From assembly GCA_022508245.1 (NCBI GenBank), contig JAFLVO010000005.1, positions 1 to 64,000 on the forward strand: a DNA stretch of 64,000 nucleotides, given 5' to 3'. The position numbers and the translations under genes are program-made. Below, piece by piece: positions 1-8,520 of the stretch. The notes beneath the pieces were generated by a model. It worked only from the letters and a program-made list of their open reading frames with translations. It did not search any database and was not told the DNA's origin. The number at the start of each line of letters is the position of its first letter. Position 1 is the first letter of the stretch. Source of the DNA: Clostridiales bacterium. GTDB taxonomy: Bacteria; Bacillota; Clostridia; Christensenellales; Borkfalkiaceae.

Positions 1-108
1 CTGAAACGGTTTGTTTTGCGTGATTTTACAAGGCAAACGAGCGAAGTTGTAGTGAACCCTACTACGAGCGAGTTTAACGCAGGAAAAGCCCAAAACAAGC
101 CGTTATCA
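1..108. repeat. Structured intergenic element, family 3 (single copy, may extend left of the window)
   Basis: The two ends are complementary: AACGGTTTGTTTT near the left edge pairs with AAAACAAGCCGTT at 90-103 with one G-U. Inside lies a smaller hairpin, GTAGT gaaccct ACTAC. The stretch GCGTGATTTTA at 18-28 resembles the hairpin 1 exit sequence of family 1 (TCGTGATTTT), so this may be a related element with a different 3' half. No coding potential is evident. The window starts inside or at the edge of it, so its true left end is unknown. Confidence 0.5.
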
Positions 109-139
109 GGTGTATCGGTTGGGGTTGCATACCCGTTAA

Positions 140-285
140 TTTTCCGTGATTTTTAGAAACTAAGTTTCTCTTGCCGCGATAATTAAGGGCAAACAATAAT
201 AAAATCGCGGCAATTCACTTCCAGCGAGCCGAAAGTATTCGCAAATTGTGTGCGCTGGCGGAGGGGAACCCTCCTTGCGCCGTAA
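140..285 (+). repeat. Family 1 dispersed structured element, copy A (5' part missing)
   Basis: Matches the family from the hairpin 1 exit (TTTTCCGTGATTTTT) onward. Hairpin 2 is AGAAACtaaGTTTCT. Hairpin 3 pairs TTGCCGCGAT with ATCGCGGCAA around the conserved AAGGGCAAACAATAATA. The linker is TTCACTTCC, hairpin 4 pairs CGAA with TTCG, and hairpin 5 ends GCGCCGTAA. The first arm and loop of hairpin 1 are absent, and the family 3 element lies in their place. Hairpin 5 is aberrant: the usual GCGTGG loop is replaced by a GGAGG/CCTCC inner stem. It lies upstream of the tig promoter, so it is not obviously part of the tig transcript. Confidence 0.8.
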
Positions 286-380
286 GCGTTTAATAGACTG
301 CTTAATTTATTACAATTATTATATAGTAAAAAAAATAAAAAGTAAATACATTTGTAAGCGCAAAACGCTTTTCAAAATTT

Positions 381-411
381 TTGCTATGTGATAAAATGTC
401 TTTCGTATAAT
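381..411 (+). promoter_or_regulatory. Putative sigma-A promoter of tig
   Basis: TTGCTA and TATAAT separated by 19 bases, ending 44 bases upstream of the tig start. The spacing is slightly long. Just upstream, AAGCGcaaaaCGCTTTT is a small terminator-like hairpin that could separate it from whatever lies to the left. Confidence 0.5.
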
Positions 412-455
412 AAAAAATAAATTTACAAGCCGTAAAAACGGCAAGAGGAGTCAAA

Positions 456-1859
456 ATGAAATATACCAAGTCGGCAGGGGAAAAGAGCACCGTAAAAGTT
501 ACTTTTAATTTTACAGAGGAAGAGTGGGCGGAAGCAACGCAGAAGGCTTATATAAAATCTCGCGGCAAGTATTCCGTTCCGGGATTCAGAAAGGGCAAGG
601 CGCCCCGCCCCGTGCTTGAAAATTATTACGGTCACACCGTATTTTTCGAGGACGCACTCAATATGCTCTACGCCGATAACTACTTCACGGTAATTGAAAA
701 GGAAAAGGACAGCTTCACTGCCGTAGGCGACCCCGAAGTGTCGATAGACGAAATAGGAAACGGCAAGGGCGTTGCATTTACCTGCACTATACCCGTAAAG
801 CCCGAAGTGGAAATTGAAAAATATACAGGTTTAAAAATCAAAAAGTATGAGTATAATGTTACCGACGCGGACGTTGACAAGGAAGTCAAAAAGCTTTTGG
901 AGCGCGACGCACAGAAGATTGAAGTAACTGACAGACCCTGCAAGTCGGGCGACACCGTAAATATCGACTTTTCGGGCAGTGTAGACGGCGAAAAATTTGC
1001 GGGCGGTACCGCCGAGGACTACGACCTCGTACTCGGAAGCGGCAGCTTTATACCCGGTTTTGAAGAGCAGGTTGAGGGCATGGAAATAGGCTCCGAGCGC
1101 GACATAACCGTAAAATTCCCCGAGGACTATCAGGCAGATAATCTCCGCGGAAAGGACGCCGTTTTCCACATTGTGTTGCATAAAATCCACGAAAGCAAAC
1201 TTCCCGAGCTTACCGACGAATATGTAAAATCGCACGCCGGCGTCGACACCGTAGAGGCGTACAGGAAAAAGACCCTCGACAAGCTGACGAGAGAGGCGGA
1301 AGGCAGAAGCAGGGACGAGACGGAAAATTCCATAATAGAAGAAATAAAAAAATACGCAAAGTGCGAAATTCCTCAGGCAATGATTGAAAACGAGATTGAC
1401 AGAATGGTCAGAGATTTCTCGTACAGACTTTCCTATCAGGGCATAAAGCTTGAAGAGTATATCAAGTATATGGGCATTACGATGGAGCAGTTCCGCGCAC
1501 AGTTCAAAGATCAGGCACAGCCCCGCGTGCTTTCGCAGCTTGTAATAGATAAGATTATAAAAACGGAAAATATCAAGGCAGAAGAGAGCGAGATTGACGC
1601 AAAGCTTGCCGAGCAGGCAGAATCGGTCGGCAAGACTGCAGAAGAATACAAGAAGTCGGTTGACCCCAGACAGATTGAGTATATCGAAAACGATATAATC
1701 ATAACCAAACTGTTCGACTTCCTTAAAAACAACAACGAGCTCTACGCCGACGTGGAAAAGCCCGCGACAAAGAAAACAACAACCGCAAAGAAAACGGCGG
1801 ACGGCGATGGCGAACCCAAGAAAGCCCCTGCAAAAAAGACCACAGCAAAAAAATCATAA
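456..1859 (+). CDS. tig: Trigger factor (ribosome-associated chaperone and peptidyl-prolyl isomerase)
   Basis: A folding chaperone that docks at the ribosome exit tunnel. The N-terminal domain carries the ribosome-binding signature GFRKGKAPR at residues 43-51. An FKBP-type isomerase domain spans about residues 165-243 (it contains GSFIPGFEEQVEGM), followed by the helical C-terminal chaperone domain. The 467 residues exceed the usual length of about 430 because of a Lys/Ala/Thr-rich tail of about 35 residues ending KKTTAKKS. The start is supported by AGAGGAG seven bases upstream. It is the first gene of a tig-clpP-clpX-lon-engB run, the standard Bacillota neighbourhood. The basic tail may add RNA or ribosome affinity (inference). 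Confidence 0.97.
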   Translation: MKYTKSAGEKSTVKVTFNFTEEEWAEATQKAYIKSRGKYSVPGFRKGKAPRPVLENYYGHTVFFEDALNMLYADNYFTVIEKEKDSFTAVGDPEVSIDEIGNGKGVAFTCTIPVKPEVEIEKYTGLKIKKYEYNVTDADVDKEVKKLLERDAQKIEVTDRPCKSGDTVNIDFSGSVDGEKFAGGTAEDYDLVLGSGSFIPGFEEQVEGMEIGSERDITVKFPEDYQADNLRGKDAVFHIVLHKIHESKLPELTDEYVKSHAGVDTVEAYRKKTLDKLTREAEGRSRDETENSIIEEIKKYAKCEIPQAMIENEIDRMVRDFSYRLSYQGIKLEEYIKYMGITMEQFRAQFKDQAQPRVLSQLVIDKIIKTENIKAEESEIDAKLAEQAESVGKTAEEYKKSVDPRQIEYIENDIIITKLFDFLKNNNELYADVEKPATKKTTTAKKTADGDGEPKKAPAKKTTAKKS

Positions 1860-1891
1860 TCCAAGTTTAAATTCGGAGAATTATATTTTAT

Positions 1892-2491
1892 ATGGAAAAT
1901 ACTGTAAAGGGCGCACTTGTGCCTTATATCGTTGAGCAGACTTCCCGCGGGGAGCGCTCGTACGACATTTACTCAAGACTTTTAGAGGACAGAATTATAT
2001 TTTTGAGCGGCGAAATTGACGACGCGGTTGCAAACACCGTCGTAGCCCAGCTTATCTATCTTGAGGCAAAGGACCCTTCAAAGGACATTTCGCTGTACAT
2101 CAACAGCCCCGGCGGCTCGGTTTCGGCGGGACTTGCAATCTACGACACTATGAACTACATCAAGTGCGACGTTTCCACCATCTGCATAGGTATGGCGGCG
2201 TCCATGGGTGCGTTCCTTTTGTCGAGCGGACAAAAGGGTAAGAGATACGCCCTTCCCAACAGCGAAATTATGATACACCAGCCCCTCGGCGGTGCGCAGG
2301 GTCAGGCAAGCGATATTAAAATTGCCGCAGAACACATTTTGCGCACCAAACAGAAGCTCAATTCGATACTTTCGCAGAATTCGGGCAGACCTATTTCCGA
2401 AATCGAAAGGGATACAGACAGGGACAACTATCTTTCTGCACAGGAAGCGCTCGAATACGGACTTATCGACAAGGTATTCTTCAAAAGATAA
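1892..2491 (+). CDS. clpP: ATP-dependent Clp protease proteolytic subunit
   Basis: Serine peptidase that forms the double-heptamer degradation chamber used with ClpX and ClpC-type unfoldases. The catalytic triad is readable as Ser104 (GMAASMGA), His129 (EIMIHQP) and Asp178 (ERDTDRD), with spacing that matches the E. coli enzyme (97/122/171). At 199 residues it has the normal family length. It lies 32 bases after tig and 65 bases before clpX, so the three are probably co-transcribed. Confidence 0.98.
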   Translation: MENTVKGALVPYIVEQTSRGERSYDIYSRLLEDRIIFLSGEIDDAVANTVVAQLIYLEAKDPSKDISLYINSPGGSVSAGLAIYDTMNYIKCDVSTICIGMAASMGAFLLSSGQKGKRYALPNSEIMIHQPLGGAQGQASDIKIAAEHILRTKQKLNSILSQNSGRPISEIERDTDRDNYLSAQEALEYGLIDKVFFKR

Positions 2492-2556
2492 AGAAGCACA
2501 AAATAACGGAAGATGACTGCGTATAAGTTGCGACTTTAAAGAGTGAGGATTAAAAT

Positions 2557-3783
2557 TTGAAAAATATTAAATTCTGCTCGTTCTGCGGAAAGCCCGAAGC
2601 GCTTGTAAAGAGGCTTATTACGGGCAAGGACGGGGCATGTATCTGTGACGAATGCATAGAGATATGCAAGGATATGGTCAAGGAAGAGGAGCAAAGCGGG
2701 CTTAAACCCGTTCCCTTGAAAACTCCAGCAGAGATAAAAGAGGAGCTTGACAAGTATATCGTAGGACAGCACGAGGCAAAGAAGGTGCTCTCCGTTGCAG
2801 TGTACAACCACTACAAGAGAATTAACGGAACGCTCACGAGCAAGGACGACGGCGATATCGAAATAGAAAAGAGCAACATACTACTGCTCGGTCCTACGGG
2901 CTGCGGAAAGACCTTGCTTGCAAGAACGCTTGCAAGAATTTTGAACGTGCCCTTTGCTTCGGCGGACGCGACCACGCTCACGGAGGCGGGGTACGTCGGC
3001 GAGGACGTCGAAAATATTTTATTAAAACTCATTCAGAACGCCGACTACGACATAGAAAAGGCTCAAAGGGGCATCATATATATTGACGAGATAGACAAGA
3101 TTGCAAGAAAGAGCGAAAACGTGTCTATAACGCGCGACGTCTCGGGCGAGGGCGTACAGCAGGCGCTTTTGAAAATTATCGAAAGCACGGTAGCAAACGT
3201 TCCCCCGCAGGGCGGAAGAAAGCATCCCCAGCAGGAGTGCTTGAGGCTTGACACAACGAATATTCTATTTATTTGCGGCGGTGCGTTCGTAGGGCTTGAC
3301 AAGATAATTCAAAAGCGCAAGGACAGCACGTCTCTCGGCTTCGGCGGTCAGATAAAAAATGCGGAAGAGAACGACGTTTACGAAACTCTCTCGGACGTAA
3401 AGCCGCAGGATTTGACCAAATTCGGACTCATCCCCGAATTTGTGGGAAGGGTTCCCATTGTAGTCAGCCTGCACCCTTTAAACGAGGAGGCGCTCGTAAA
3501 TATCCTAACCCAACCCAAAAACGCTATAATAAAGCAGTACCAAAAGCTGATTGCAATGGACGGAGCAAAGCTCACGGTAGAGGACTCCGCCGTAAGAGAG
3601 ATTGCCAACACGGCAATACGCTTAAAGACGGGTGCAAGAGGCTTGAGAACCATAATAGAGGGATTTATGACTTCGGTCATGTACAAAGTACCTTCGGAAA
3701 AGAATATTGCGGAGGTCATAGTTACTAAAGAGTGCGTGACTGACAACGCCGAACCCAAGATAATTTACAAAGAGTCGGCGTAA
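2557..3783 (+). CDS. clpX: ClpX unfoldase (ATPase subunit of ClpXP)
   Basis: AAA+ unfoldase that recognises tagged substrates and threads them into ClpP. The N-terminal zinc-binding domain has the four-Cys pattern C7-x2-C10 and C30-x2-C33. Walker A is GPTGCGKT (112-119) and Walker B is IIYIDEID (173-180). The 408 residues are typical. The start codon is TTG at 2557, with GAGTGAGGA about seven bases upstream; no better start exists because the zinc domain begins within seven residues. Confidence 0.98.
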   Translation: MKNIKFCSFCGKPEALVKRLITGKDGACICDECIEICKDMVKEEEQSGLKPVPLKTPAEIKEELDKYIVGQHEAKKVLSVAVYNHYKRINGTLTSKDDGDIEIEKSNILLLGPTGCGKTLLARTLARILNVPFASADATTLTEAGYVGEDVENILLKLIQNADYDIEKAQRGIIYIDEIDKIARKSENVSITRDVSGEGVQQALLKIIESTVANVPPQGGRKHPQQECLRLDTTNILFICGGAFVGLDKIIQKRKDSTSLGFGGQIKNAEENDVYETLSDVKPQDLTKFGLIPEFVGRVPIVVSLHPLNEEALVNILTQPKNAIIKQYQKLIAMDGAKLTVEDSAVREIANTAIRLKTGARGLRTIIEGFMTSVMYKVPSEKNIAEVIVTKECVTDNAEPKIIYKESA

Positions 3784-3825
3784 TCAGCCACACTGTAATA
3801 AGTTATAATTTATCACAATAAGACT

Positions 3826-3863
3826 TTAGTACTAACTTACTTTCCCCCTCAACCGAGGGGGAA
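3826..3863. promoter_or_regulatory. Palindrome and stem-loop in the lon leader
   Basis: The clpX-lon gap contains a TATAAT at 3804-3809, the perfect 10-bp palindrome TTAGTACTAA (3826-3835), and then a hairpin TTCCCCCTC aacc GAGGGGGAA (3842-3863). The hairpin ends about 18 bases before the lon start codon and 8 bases before the AAAAGGAG ribosome binding site. It has no T-run on the + strand, so it is more likely a leader structure or processing site than a terminator. Confidence 0.4.
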
Positions 3864-3881
3864 AATTTAAAAGGAGAAAAA

Positions 3882-6191
3882 ATGGCTGTAAAGACGATAG
3901 AACGTCTGCCCGTTGTTGCCCTTCGCGGCAGGGTAATTTTCCCGAATACGGTCGTCAGCTTTGACGCGGGCAGGATTATAACGCTAACCGCAATCAAGGC
4001 GGCGTCGGCGGGGGATTCCCGTCTTTTGGTGTGCATGCAAAAGGATGCGGACAAGACGGACATAACCCCCGACGATATTCATCTTGTGGGAACGGTTGTA
4101 AGACTGAGGCAAGTCACAAAACTCCCCGGAAATAATATAAGAGTTACCGTTGAGGCGCTCTACCGCGCACAGGCGGGTGCGCTTGAACTCGAAGACGGCA
4201 CGCTTTTAGCGGACTGCGCCGAAATAAAATCAATTCACGGCGATAAAACTGTGGAGGAGGCGTATTTCCGCACGGCAAAGAGCGTATTCCCCGAAATAAT
4301 TCAATCGGACAGCAAGATAGGCAAGGACGTAATTGCACAGCTTGAAAAGTGCGAGGACGCGGACGAGTACGTGAATATTGCCACTCATTATATCAACGCC
4401 AAGACCGAGAAAAAGCAGGAAATTTTAGAGTGTGTGCGCGTTGTAGACAGGCTTGAGCTCTTTGATAATATGTTAAACGAGGAGCTTGAAATAAGCAGGC
4501 TTGAGCGCAAGATTAACGCAATGGTGCGAAGTAGCATAGAGAAAAACCAAAAGGACTACTATCTCCGCGAACAGCTCCGTGCAATTCATACCGAGCTCGG
4601 CGACGACGAGGAGGAGTCGGAAGAGCTGAGACAGCGCATAGAGCAAAAGTCTATGCCCGAGGAGGCTGAAAAGAAGTGCCTAAAAGAGCTTTCGCGCATG
4701 TCGCGTATGCCCAGCTCCTCGCCCGAATACAACGTTTTAAGACTCTATCTTGACTGGATGCTCGACATCCCCTGGAGCGAGCAGACCGAGGACACGCACG
4801 ATTTAAAGGACGCCGTCAAAATATTAAACGACGACCACTACGGACTTGAAAAGATAAAGGAGAGAATAACCGAGTATCTCGCCGTATTAAAGCTAACGGG
4901 CGGCTTAAACGCGCCCATACTTCTTCTCGTAGGTCCCCCGGGAGTGGGCAAGACCTCTATCGCGCACTCGATTGCGCGCGCACTCGGCAGAAAATTCGTA
5001 AGGATGAGCCTTGGCGGCGTCAAGGACGAGTCAGAAATACGCGGGCACAGAAAGACCTATATCGGCTCAATGCCGGGGCGCATCATAAACGGACTTAAAA
5101 CGGCGGGCACGGTAAACCCTGTGTTCCTTTTAGACGAGGTAGACAAGCTCTCCTCGGATATGCGCGGCGACCCCTCGAGCGCACTTTTGGAGGTGTTAGA
5201 CCCCGAACAGAACTCGACCTTCCGCGACAGGTACCTTGAAGTCCCCTACGATTTAAGCAAGATATTGTTCATTACAACAGCAAACTCACTCGACACGATA
5301 CCCCGTCCCCTTTTGGACAGAATGGAGGTCATACAGCTCAGCGGCTATACGCTTGAGGAAAAGCGCGAAATTGCAAAGAGATATTTAATCCCCAAAAAGA
5401 GCGAGGCAAACGGAATTTCCGCGGACTGCCTTACTATTGAGGATAGCGCCCTAGACGAAATTATTTCGGGCTACACTATGGAGGCGGGCGTCAGAAATCT
5501 TGAAAGAAATATCGACGCAGTTTGCAGAAAAGTGGCAGTTCGCCGTGCCGACGGCAACGAGGAGGCTGTTATTGTTACCGCCGACAGCGTTGCCGAATAC
5601 CTCGGTGTTCGCAGATACGAAAAGGACGAGGCTCTCTTTAAAGACGAAGTAGGTGCGGCTACGGGTCTTGCCTGGACTTCTGTAGGCGGAACTACGCTTA
5701 CAATCGAGGTTTCGGCTATGCAGGGCAAGGGGGATATACTTTTGACGGGCAAGCTCGGCGACGTTATGAAGGAGAGCGCGAGGGCGGCTATAAGCTATAT
5801 CCGCGCCAACAGCGCAAGCTACGGAATAGACAACAAGCTCTTTGAAACCACGGATATCCACATTCATGTACCCGAGGGCGCAACTCCCAAGGACGGACCG
5901 AGCGCGGGCATAACCATGGCGACGGCAATTCTTTCGGCTTTCACCAAAAAGCCCGTTAAAAAATCCATTGCAATGACGGGCGAAATTACCCTTCGCGGCA
6001 AGGTTCTGCCCATAGGCGGGCTCAAGGAAAAGGCGCTTGCGGCGTACAGAATAGGTGTAAAGGACATAATTATTCCGAATGGCAATAAAAAAGATTTGGA
6101 AGAGATACCCGCTGAAATCCGCGGCGAACTCAATTTTATACCCGTATCCGACGTGGACGCGGTGTTTAAGACGGCAATTTCGGGGATATAA
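3882..6191 (+). CDS. lon: Lon protease (ATP-dependent serine protease, LonA type)
   Basis: Soluble AAA+ protease for misfolded and regulatory proteins. The N-terminal substrate-binding domain (about 1-210) is followed by a coiled-coil region, a AAA+ module with Walker A GPPGVGKT at 351-358, and a C-terminal peptidase domain with the Ser674-Lys717 dyad (PKDGPSAG and GGLKEKAL). It is 769 residues long, and AAAAGGAG lies upstream of the ATG. The stop codon overlaps the engB start by one base (TAATG), so the two are translationally coupled. Confidence 0.98.
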   Translation: MAVKTIERLPVVALRGRVIFPNTVVSFDAGRIITLTAIKAASAGDSRLLVCMQKDADKTDITPDDIHLVGTVVRLRQVTKLPGNNIRVTVEALYRAQAGALELEDGTLLADCAEIKSIHGDKTVEEAYFRTAKSVFPEIIQSDSKIGKDVIAQLEKCEDADEYVNIATHYINAKTEKKQEILECVRVVDRLELFDNMLNEELEISRLERKINAMVRSSIEKNQKDYYLREQLRAIHTELGDDEEESEELRQRIEQKSMPEEAEKKCLKELSRMSRMPSSSPEYNVLRLYLDWMLDIPWSEQTEDTHDLKDAVKILNDDHYGLEKIKERITEYLAVLKLTGGLNAPILLLVGPPGVGKTSIAHSIARALGRKFVRMSLGGVKDESEIRGHRKTYIGSMPGRIINGLKTAGTVNPVFLLDEVDKLSSDMRGDPSSALLEVLDPEQNSTFRDRYLEVPYDLSKILFITTANSLDTIPRPLLDRMEVIQLSGYTLEEKREIAKRYLIPKKSEANGISADCLTIEDSALDEIISGYTMEAGVRNLERNIDAVCRKVAVRRADGNEEAVIVTADSVAEYLGVRRYEKDEALFKDEVGAATGLAWTSVGGTTLTIEVSAMQGKGDILLTGKLGDVMKESARAAISYIRANSASYGIDNKLFETTDIHIHVPEGATPKDGPSAGITMATAILSAFTKKPVKKSIAMTGEITLRGKVLPIGGLKEKALAAYRIGVKDIIIPNGNKKDLEEIPAEIRGELNFIPVSDVDAVFKTAISGI

Positions 6192-6784
6192 TGCTTAAAA
6201 TCACAAATGCGGAATTTATAACGAGTGCAGGCAGGTGCGAGCAGTTTTTAAATACGGATAAACCTATAATTGCAATCTGCGGCAAGTCAAACGTGGGCAA
6301 ATCGAGCTTTATAAACGGACTCGCGGGCAGAAAAAAGCTTGCGCGCGTTTCAAAAGAACCGGGTCGGACGCGGCTTGTAAACTATTTCGACTTCGGCGAA
6401 TTTATCCTTGCCGATTTACCCGGCTACGGCTTTGCGCGCGTTTCCAAAGAGGAAAAATTAAAGTGGATGAAGCTTTTGGACGGCTTTTTTGAAAATAAAG
6501 AAAATATCGCGCACGTCTTTTCGCTTGCGGATATCCGTCACGACCCCACCGCGGACGATAAGCAGATGGTGGAGTACCTCTATTACCACACAATTCCCTT
6601 TACGGTAATTGCAACTAAGGCCGACAAAATTTCCAAGGCGGCAATTTCCAGAAGTCTTATAAATATTTCTTCTATTTATAAGTGCGGCGCGGGCAACATT
6701 ATTGCCGTGTCCTCGGAGACCAAATACGGCTTTGAAAGAGTGCTCGAAAGGCTGACCGAGATTATAGAATTTCACAAAAATTAA
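6191..6784 (+). CDS. engB: Ribosome biogenesis GTP-binding protein YsxC/EngB
   Basis: Essential TrmE-Era-type GTPase required for assembly of the large ribosomal subunit. G1 is GKSNVGKS (31-38), G3 is within DLPGYGFA, and G4 is TKAD. The 197 residues match the family. It starts inside the lon stop codon. Oddly, the last four codons and the stop codon (FHKN, stop) lie within hairpin 1 of family 1 element copy B, so the repeat supplies the C-terminus of the protein. Confidence 0.97.
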   Translation: MLKITNAEFITSAGRCEQFLNTDKPIIAICGKSNVGKSSFINGLAGRKKLARVSKEPGRTRLVNYFDFGEFILADLPGYGFARVSKEEKLKWMKLLDGFFENKENIAHVFSLADIRHDPTADDKQMVEYLYYHTIPFTVIATKADKISKAAISRSLINISSIYKCGAGNIIAVSSETKYGFERVLERLTEIIEFHKN

Positions 6785-6954
6785 AAGCTATTCTGCGCTT
6801 TCAATTTTTCGTGATTTTGAGAAACTAAGTTTCTCTGCCCGCATTATATAAGGGCAAACAATAATAAAAATGCGGTCATTCACTTCCACCAAGGCGAAGG
6901 CATTCGCAAATTGGGTGCGCATCCCCCAAAGCGTGGTTTTGGGGCGCGCCGTAA
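6771..6954 (+). repeat. Family 1 dispersed structured element, copy B
   Basis: Full-length copy, about 184 nt. Hairpin 1 pairs TTCACAAAAATTAAAAGC with GCTTTCAATTTTTCGTGA around the loop TATTCTGC and includes the engB stop codon. Hairpin 2 is GAGAAACtaaGTTTCTC. Hairpin 3 pairs CCGCAT with ATGCGG. The linker is TTCACTTCC. Hairpin 4 is GCGAAggcaTTCGC. Hairpin 5 pairs GCGC..CCCCAAA with TTTGGGGCGCGC around AGCGTGG. The T-run after hairpin 1 makes it a plausible engB terminator. The ORF at 6870-7064 in the track lies mostly in this repeat and is spurious. Confidence 0.9.
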
Positions 6955-7075
6955 AGAATTTGACGATAATTCATACAAATAGTTGCTTCTGTGCAGGCTA
7001 TTTAAATTTAATAAAAACACCGACGACGAATAATTTTCCCCAAACACAGCCAAACTGTAACTAAGGGAGAAAGTT

Positions 7076-7321
7076 ATGGTATTTTTTAACGTGTTATCTT
7101 ACGTACTTGCCATAGTCGGCGCATTGAATTGGGGGCTTTACGGAATATTCGGCTTTAATCTTGTCAGCTGGATATTTATGGGACCTCGCTCGGTAGGCTC
7201 GATAATCGTCTACGTACTCATTGCGCTTGCGGCAATATGGCTCATAATCTCGCCCTTTATCACGGGTCACGGACTTCGTTTAAAGGTAAAAGAGAACAGA
7301 GAACAGCAAACACAATATTAA
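7076..7321 (+). CDS. Small two-helix membrane protein, DUF378 type
   Basis: An 81-residue protein with two predicted membrane helices (about 4-28 and 42-66) and the motif ALNWGLYGIFGFNLV, which is characteristic of DUF378 proteins; the function of that family is unknown. AAGGGAG lies upstream of the ATG. It stands alone between repeat copy B and a strong terminator, so it is probably monocistronic. Confidence 0.85.
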   Translation: MVFFNVLSYVLAIVGALNWGLYGIFGFNLVSWIFMGPRSVGSIIVYVLIALAAIWLIISPFITGHGLRLKVKENREQQTQY

Positions 7322-7325
7322 AAAG

Positions 7326-7349
7326 ACGCGGCTTATCGCCGCGTTTTTT
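7326..7349 (+). terminator. Rho-independent terminator after the DUF378 gene
   Basis: ACGCGGC ttatc GCCGCGT followed by a run of T, starting five bases after the stop codon. Confidence 0.9.
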
Positions 7350-7360
7350 ACATTAAAATA

Positions 7361-7389
7361 TTGCCAAGCGACATTAAAAATGGTATAAT
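7361..7389 (+). promoter_or_regulatory. Near-consensus sigma-A promoter upstream of the structured leader
   Basis: TTGCCA, a 17-base spacer, then a perfect TATAAT at 7384-7389. The predicted transcription start (about 7396) falls at the start of the long-range stem described next, some 200 nt before the first gene. Confidence 0.85.
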
Positions 7390-7390
7390 G

Positions 7391-7592
7391 AACCAGATAT
7401 TTTCAAACCCGAGCACGGTTAAAAGCAAAATATCAAATAAAAACTTGCAATTCACTTTAACGCGCGGGCTTGCGATTGATTTTTGCGCGCGGCGACTGCG
7501 GCGTATACGGACATACGCCAAATGGAGCCGCGCACGGAAAGCAGCGCAATGACGCCTGTTAAAACGGGTTCGGGTTTAAAATTATCTGGTTT
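7391..7592 (+). promoter_or_regulatory. Structured leader of about 200 nt closed by a long-range stem
   Basis: The first 22 or so bases (AACCAGATA, then AAACCCGA) are the near-exact reverse complement of the last (TCGGGTTT, then TATCTGGTT), which end three bases before the hydrolase ATG. Inside, GCGCGGC pairs with GCCGCGC, enclosing the hairpin GGCGTAT acggac ATACGCC. The nesting of outer stem, inner stem and apical hairpin, directly behind a strong promoter, suggests a cis-regulatory RNA or a free-standing small RNA. There is no T-run before the ATG, which argues against a self-terminated RNA such as 6S. I do not recognise the family, and no other copy is visible in the window. Confidence 0.6.
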
Positions 7593-7595
7593 GGT

Positions 7596-8516
7596 ATGGA
7601 AAATATATTTTACCCGTCCAAAGACGGCAAAAACACAATTCACGCCTGCATATGGCGTCCCGCGGGCGAAATAAAGGGCGTTGTGCAGATAATTCACGGT
7701 ATGGCGGAGTACGCCGAAAGGTATTCTCTTTTTGCCGAATTTTTAGCACAAAACGGCTATCTCGTCTGCGCGGAGGATCACCTCGGACACGGAAAGTCGG
7801 CAAAGTCGGAGGAGGATTTGGGGTATTTCAACGACCAAAAGGATATTGAAATAATCATATCCGACATCCGAGAATTACAGCTCTTAATTCAGGAAAAAAC
7901 GGGCAATATTCCCTATTTCGTGCTCGGTCACAGTATGGGCTCGTTTTTCTGCCGAGCCTATATTTCGATGTTCGGAACGGACGTTTCGGGCGCAATCATT
8001 ATGGGCAGCGGATTTAAGGGCAAGCTCCTTTTGAACACAGCTCTATTTATGGTAAATTTAAACGCCCTCTTTAAAGGGTGGAGAAATAGGAGCAAGTTCA
8101 TCAACAATCTTGCGTTCGGCGGCTACAACAAGAAGATAAAGCCCGTAAAAACGGAAAACGATTGGCTCTCCGTAAATCCCGAAAACGTCGGTATTTACCA
8201 AGCCGACCCTCTCTGCGGGTTTAAATTTACCAACAACGGCTATAAAATTCTTTTTTCGATAATTAAAAAAGCCTGCTCTTCCAAGACAATCAAGTCAACC
8301 CCCAGGGTCTTGCCCGTGCTTTTGGTTGCGGGCGAGGACGACCCCGTGGGCGACTACGGCAAGGGAGTTTTAAAAACTCACCAAAAATTCAAGACGGCGG
8401 GGATAAAGGATTTGTCCGTAAAGCTCTACAGTAACAGCCGTCACGAAATACTCAACGACAACTGCAAGGACGAAGTTTATAAAGATATCCTTAACTTTAT
8501 AAATTCACACATATAA
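7596..8516 (+). CDS. Alpha/beta-hydrolase, monoacylglycerol-lipase / lysophospholipase-like
   Basis: A 306-residue cytosolic serine hydrolase of the Hydrolase_4 type. It has the oxyanion region IIHGMAEYAERY (32-43), the nucleophile elbow GHSMGS with Ser113, an acid in VAGEDDPVGD and a C-terminal His in SRHEIL, so the triad is complete. Family members cleave monoacylglycerols or lysophospholipids; the exact substrate cannot be read. The ribosome binding site is weak, and the bases just before the ATG form the 3' arm of the leader stem, so translation could be structure-controlled. Confidence 0.85.
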   Translation: MENIFYPSKDGKNTIHACIWRPAGEIKGVVQIIHGMAEYAERYSLFAEFLAQNGYLVCAEDHLGHGKSAKSEEDLGYFNDQKDIEIIISDIRELQLLIQEKTGNIPYFVLGHSMGSFFCRAYISMFGTDVSGAIIMGSGFKGKLLLNTALFMVNLNALFKGWRNRSKFINNLAFGGYNKKIKPVKTENDWLSVNPENVGIYQADPLCGFKFTNNGYKILFSIIKKACSSKTIKSTPRVLPVLLVAGEDDPVGDYGKGVLKTHQKFKTAGIKDLSVKLYSNSRHEILNDNCKDEVYKDILNFINSHI

Positions 8517-8520
8517 CAGT

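Noticed and set aside
302-490. 62-aa hydrophobic minus-strand ORF upstream of tig
   Set aside because: It overlaps the tig promoter and start, is built from AT-rich sequence, and has no ribosome binding site.
6870-7064. 64-aa ORF after engB
   Set aside because: It starts within family 1 copy B, and the same frame is not kept in other copies.
7391-7592. 6S RNA as identity of the structured leader
   Set aside because: The rod-like closing stem is suggestive, but there is no terminator before the hydrolase ATG and no recognisable central bubble sequence.
7652-7849. 65-aa ORF inside the hydrolase gene
   Set aside because: Shadow frame of a gene with a complete catalytic triad; the same holds for nearly all other short track entries inside long genes.
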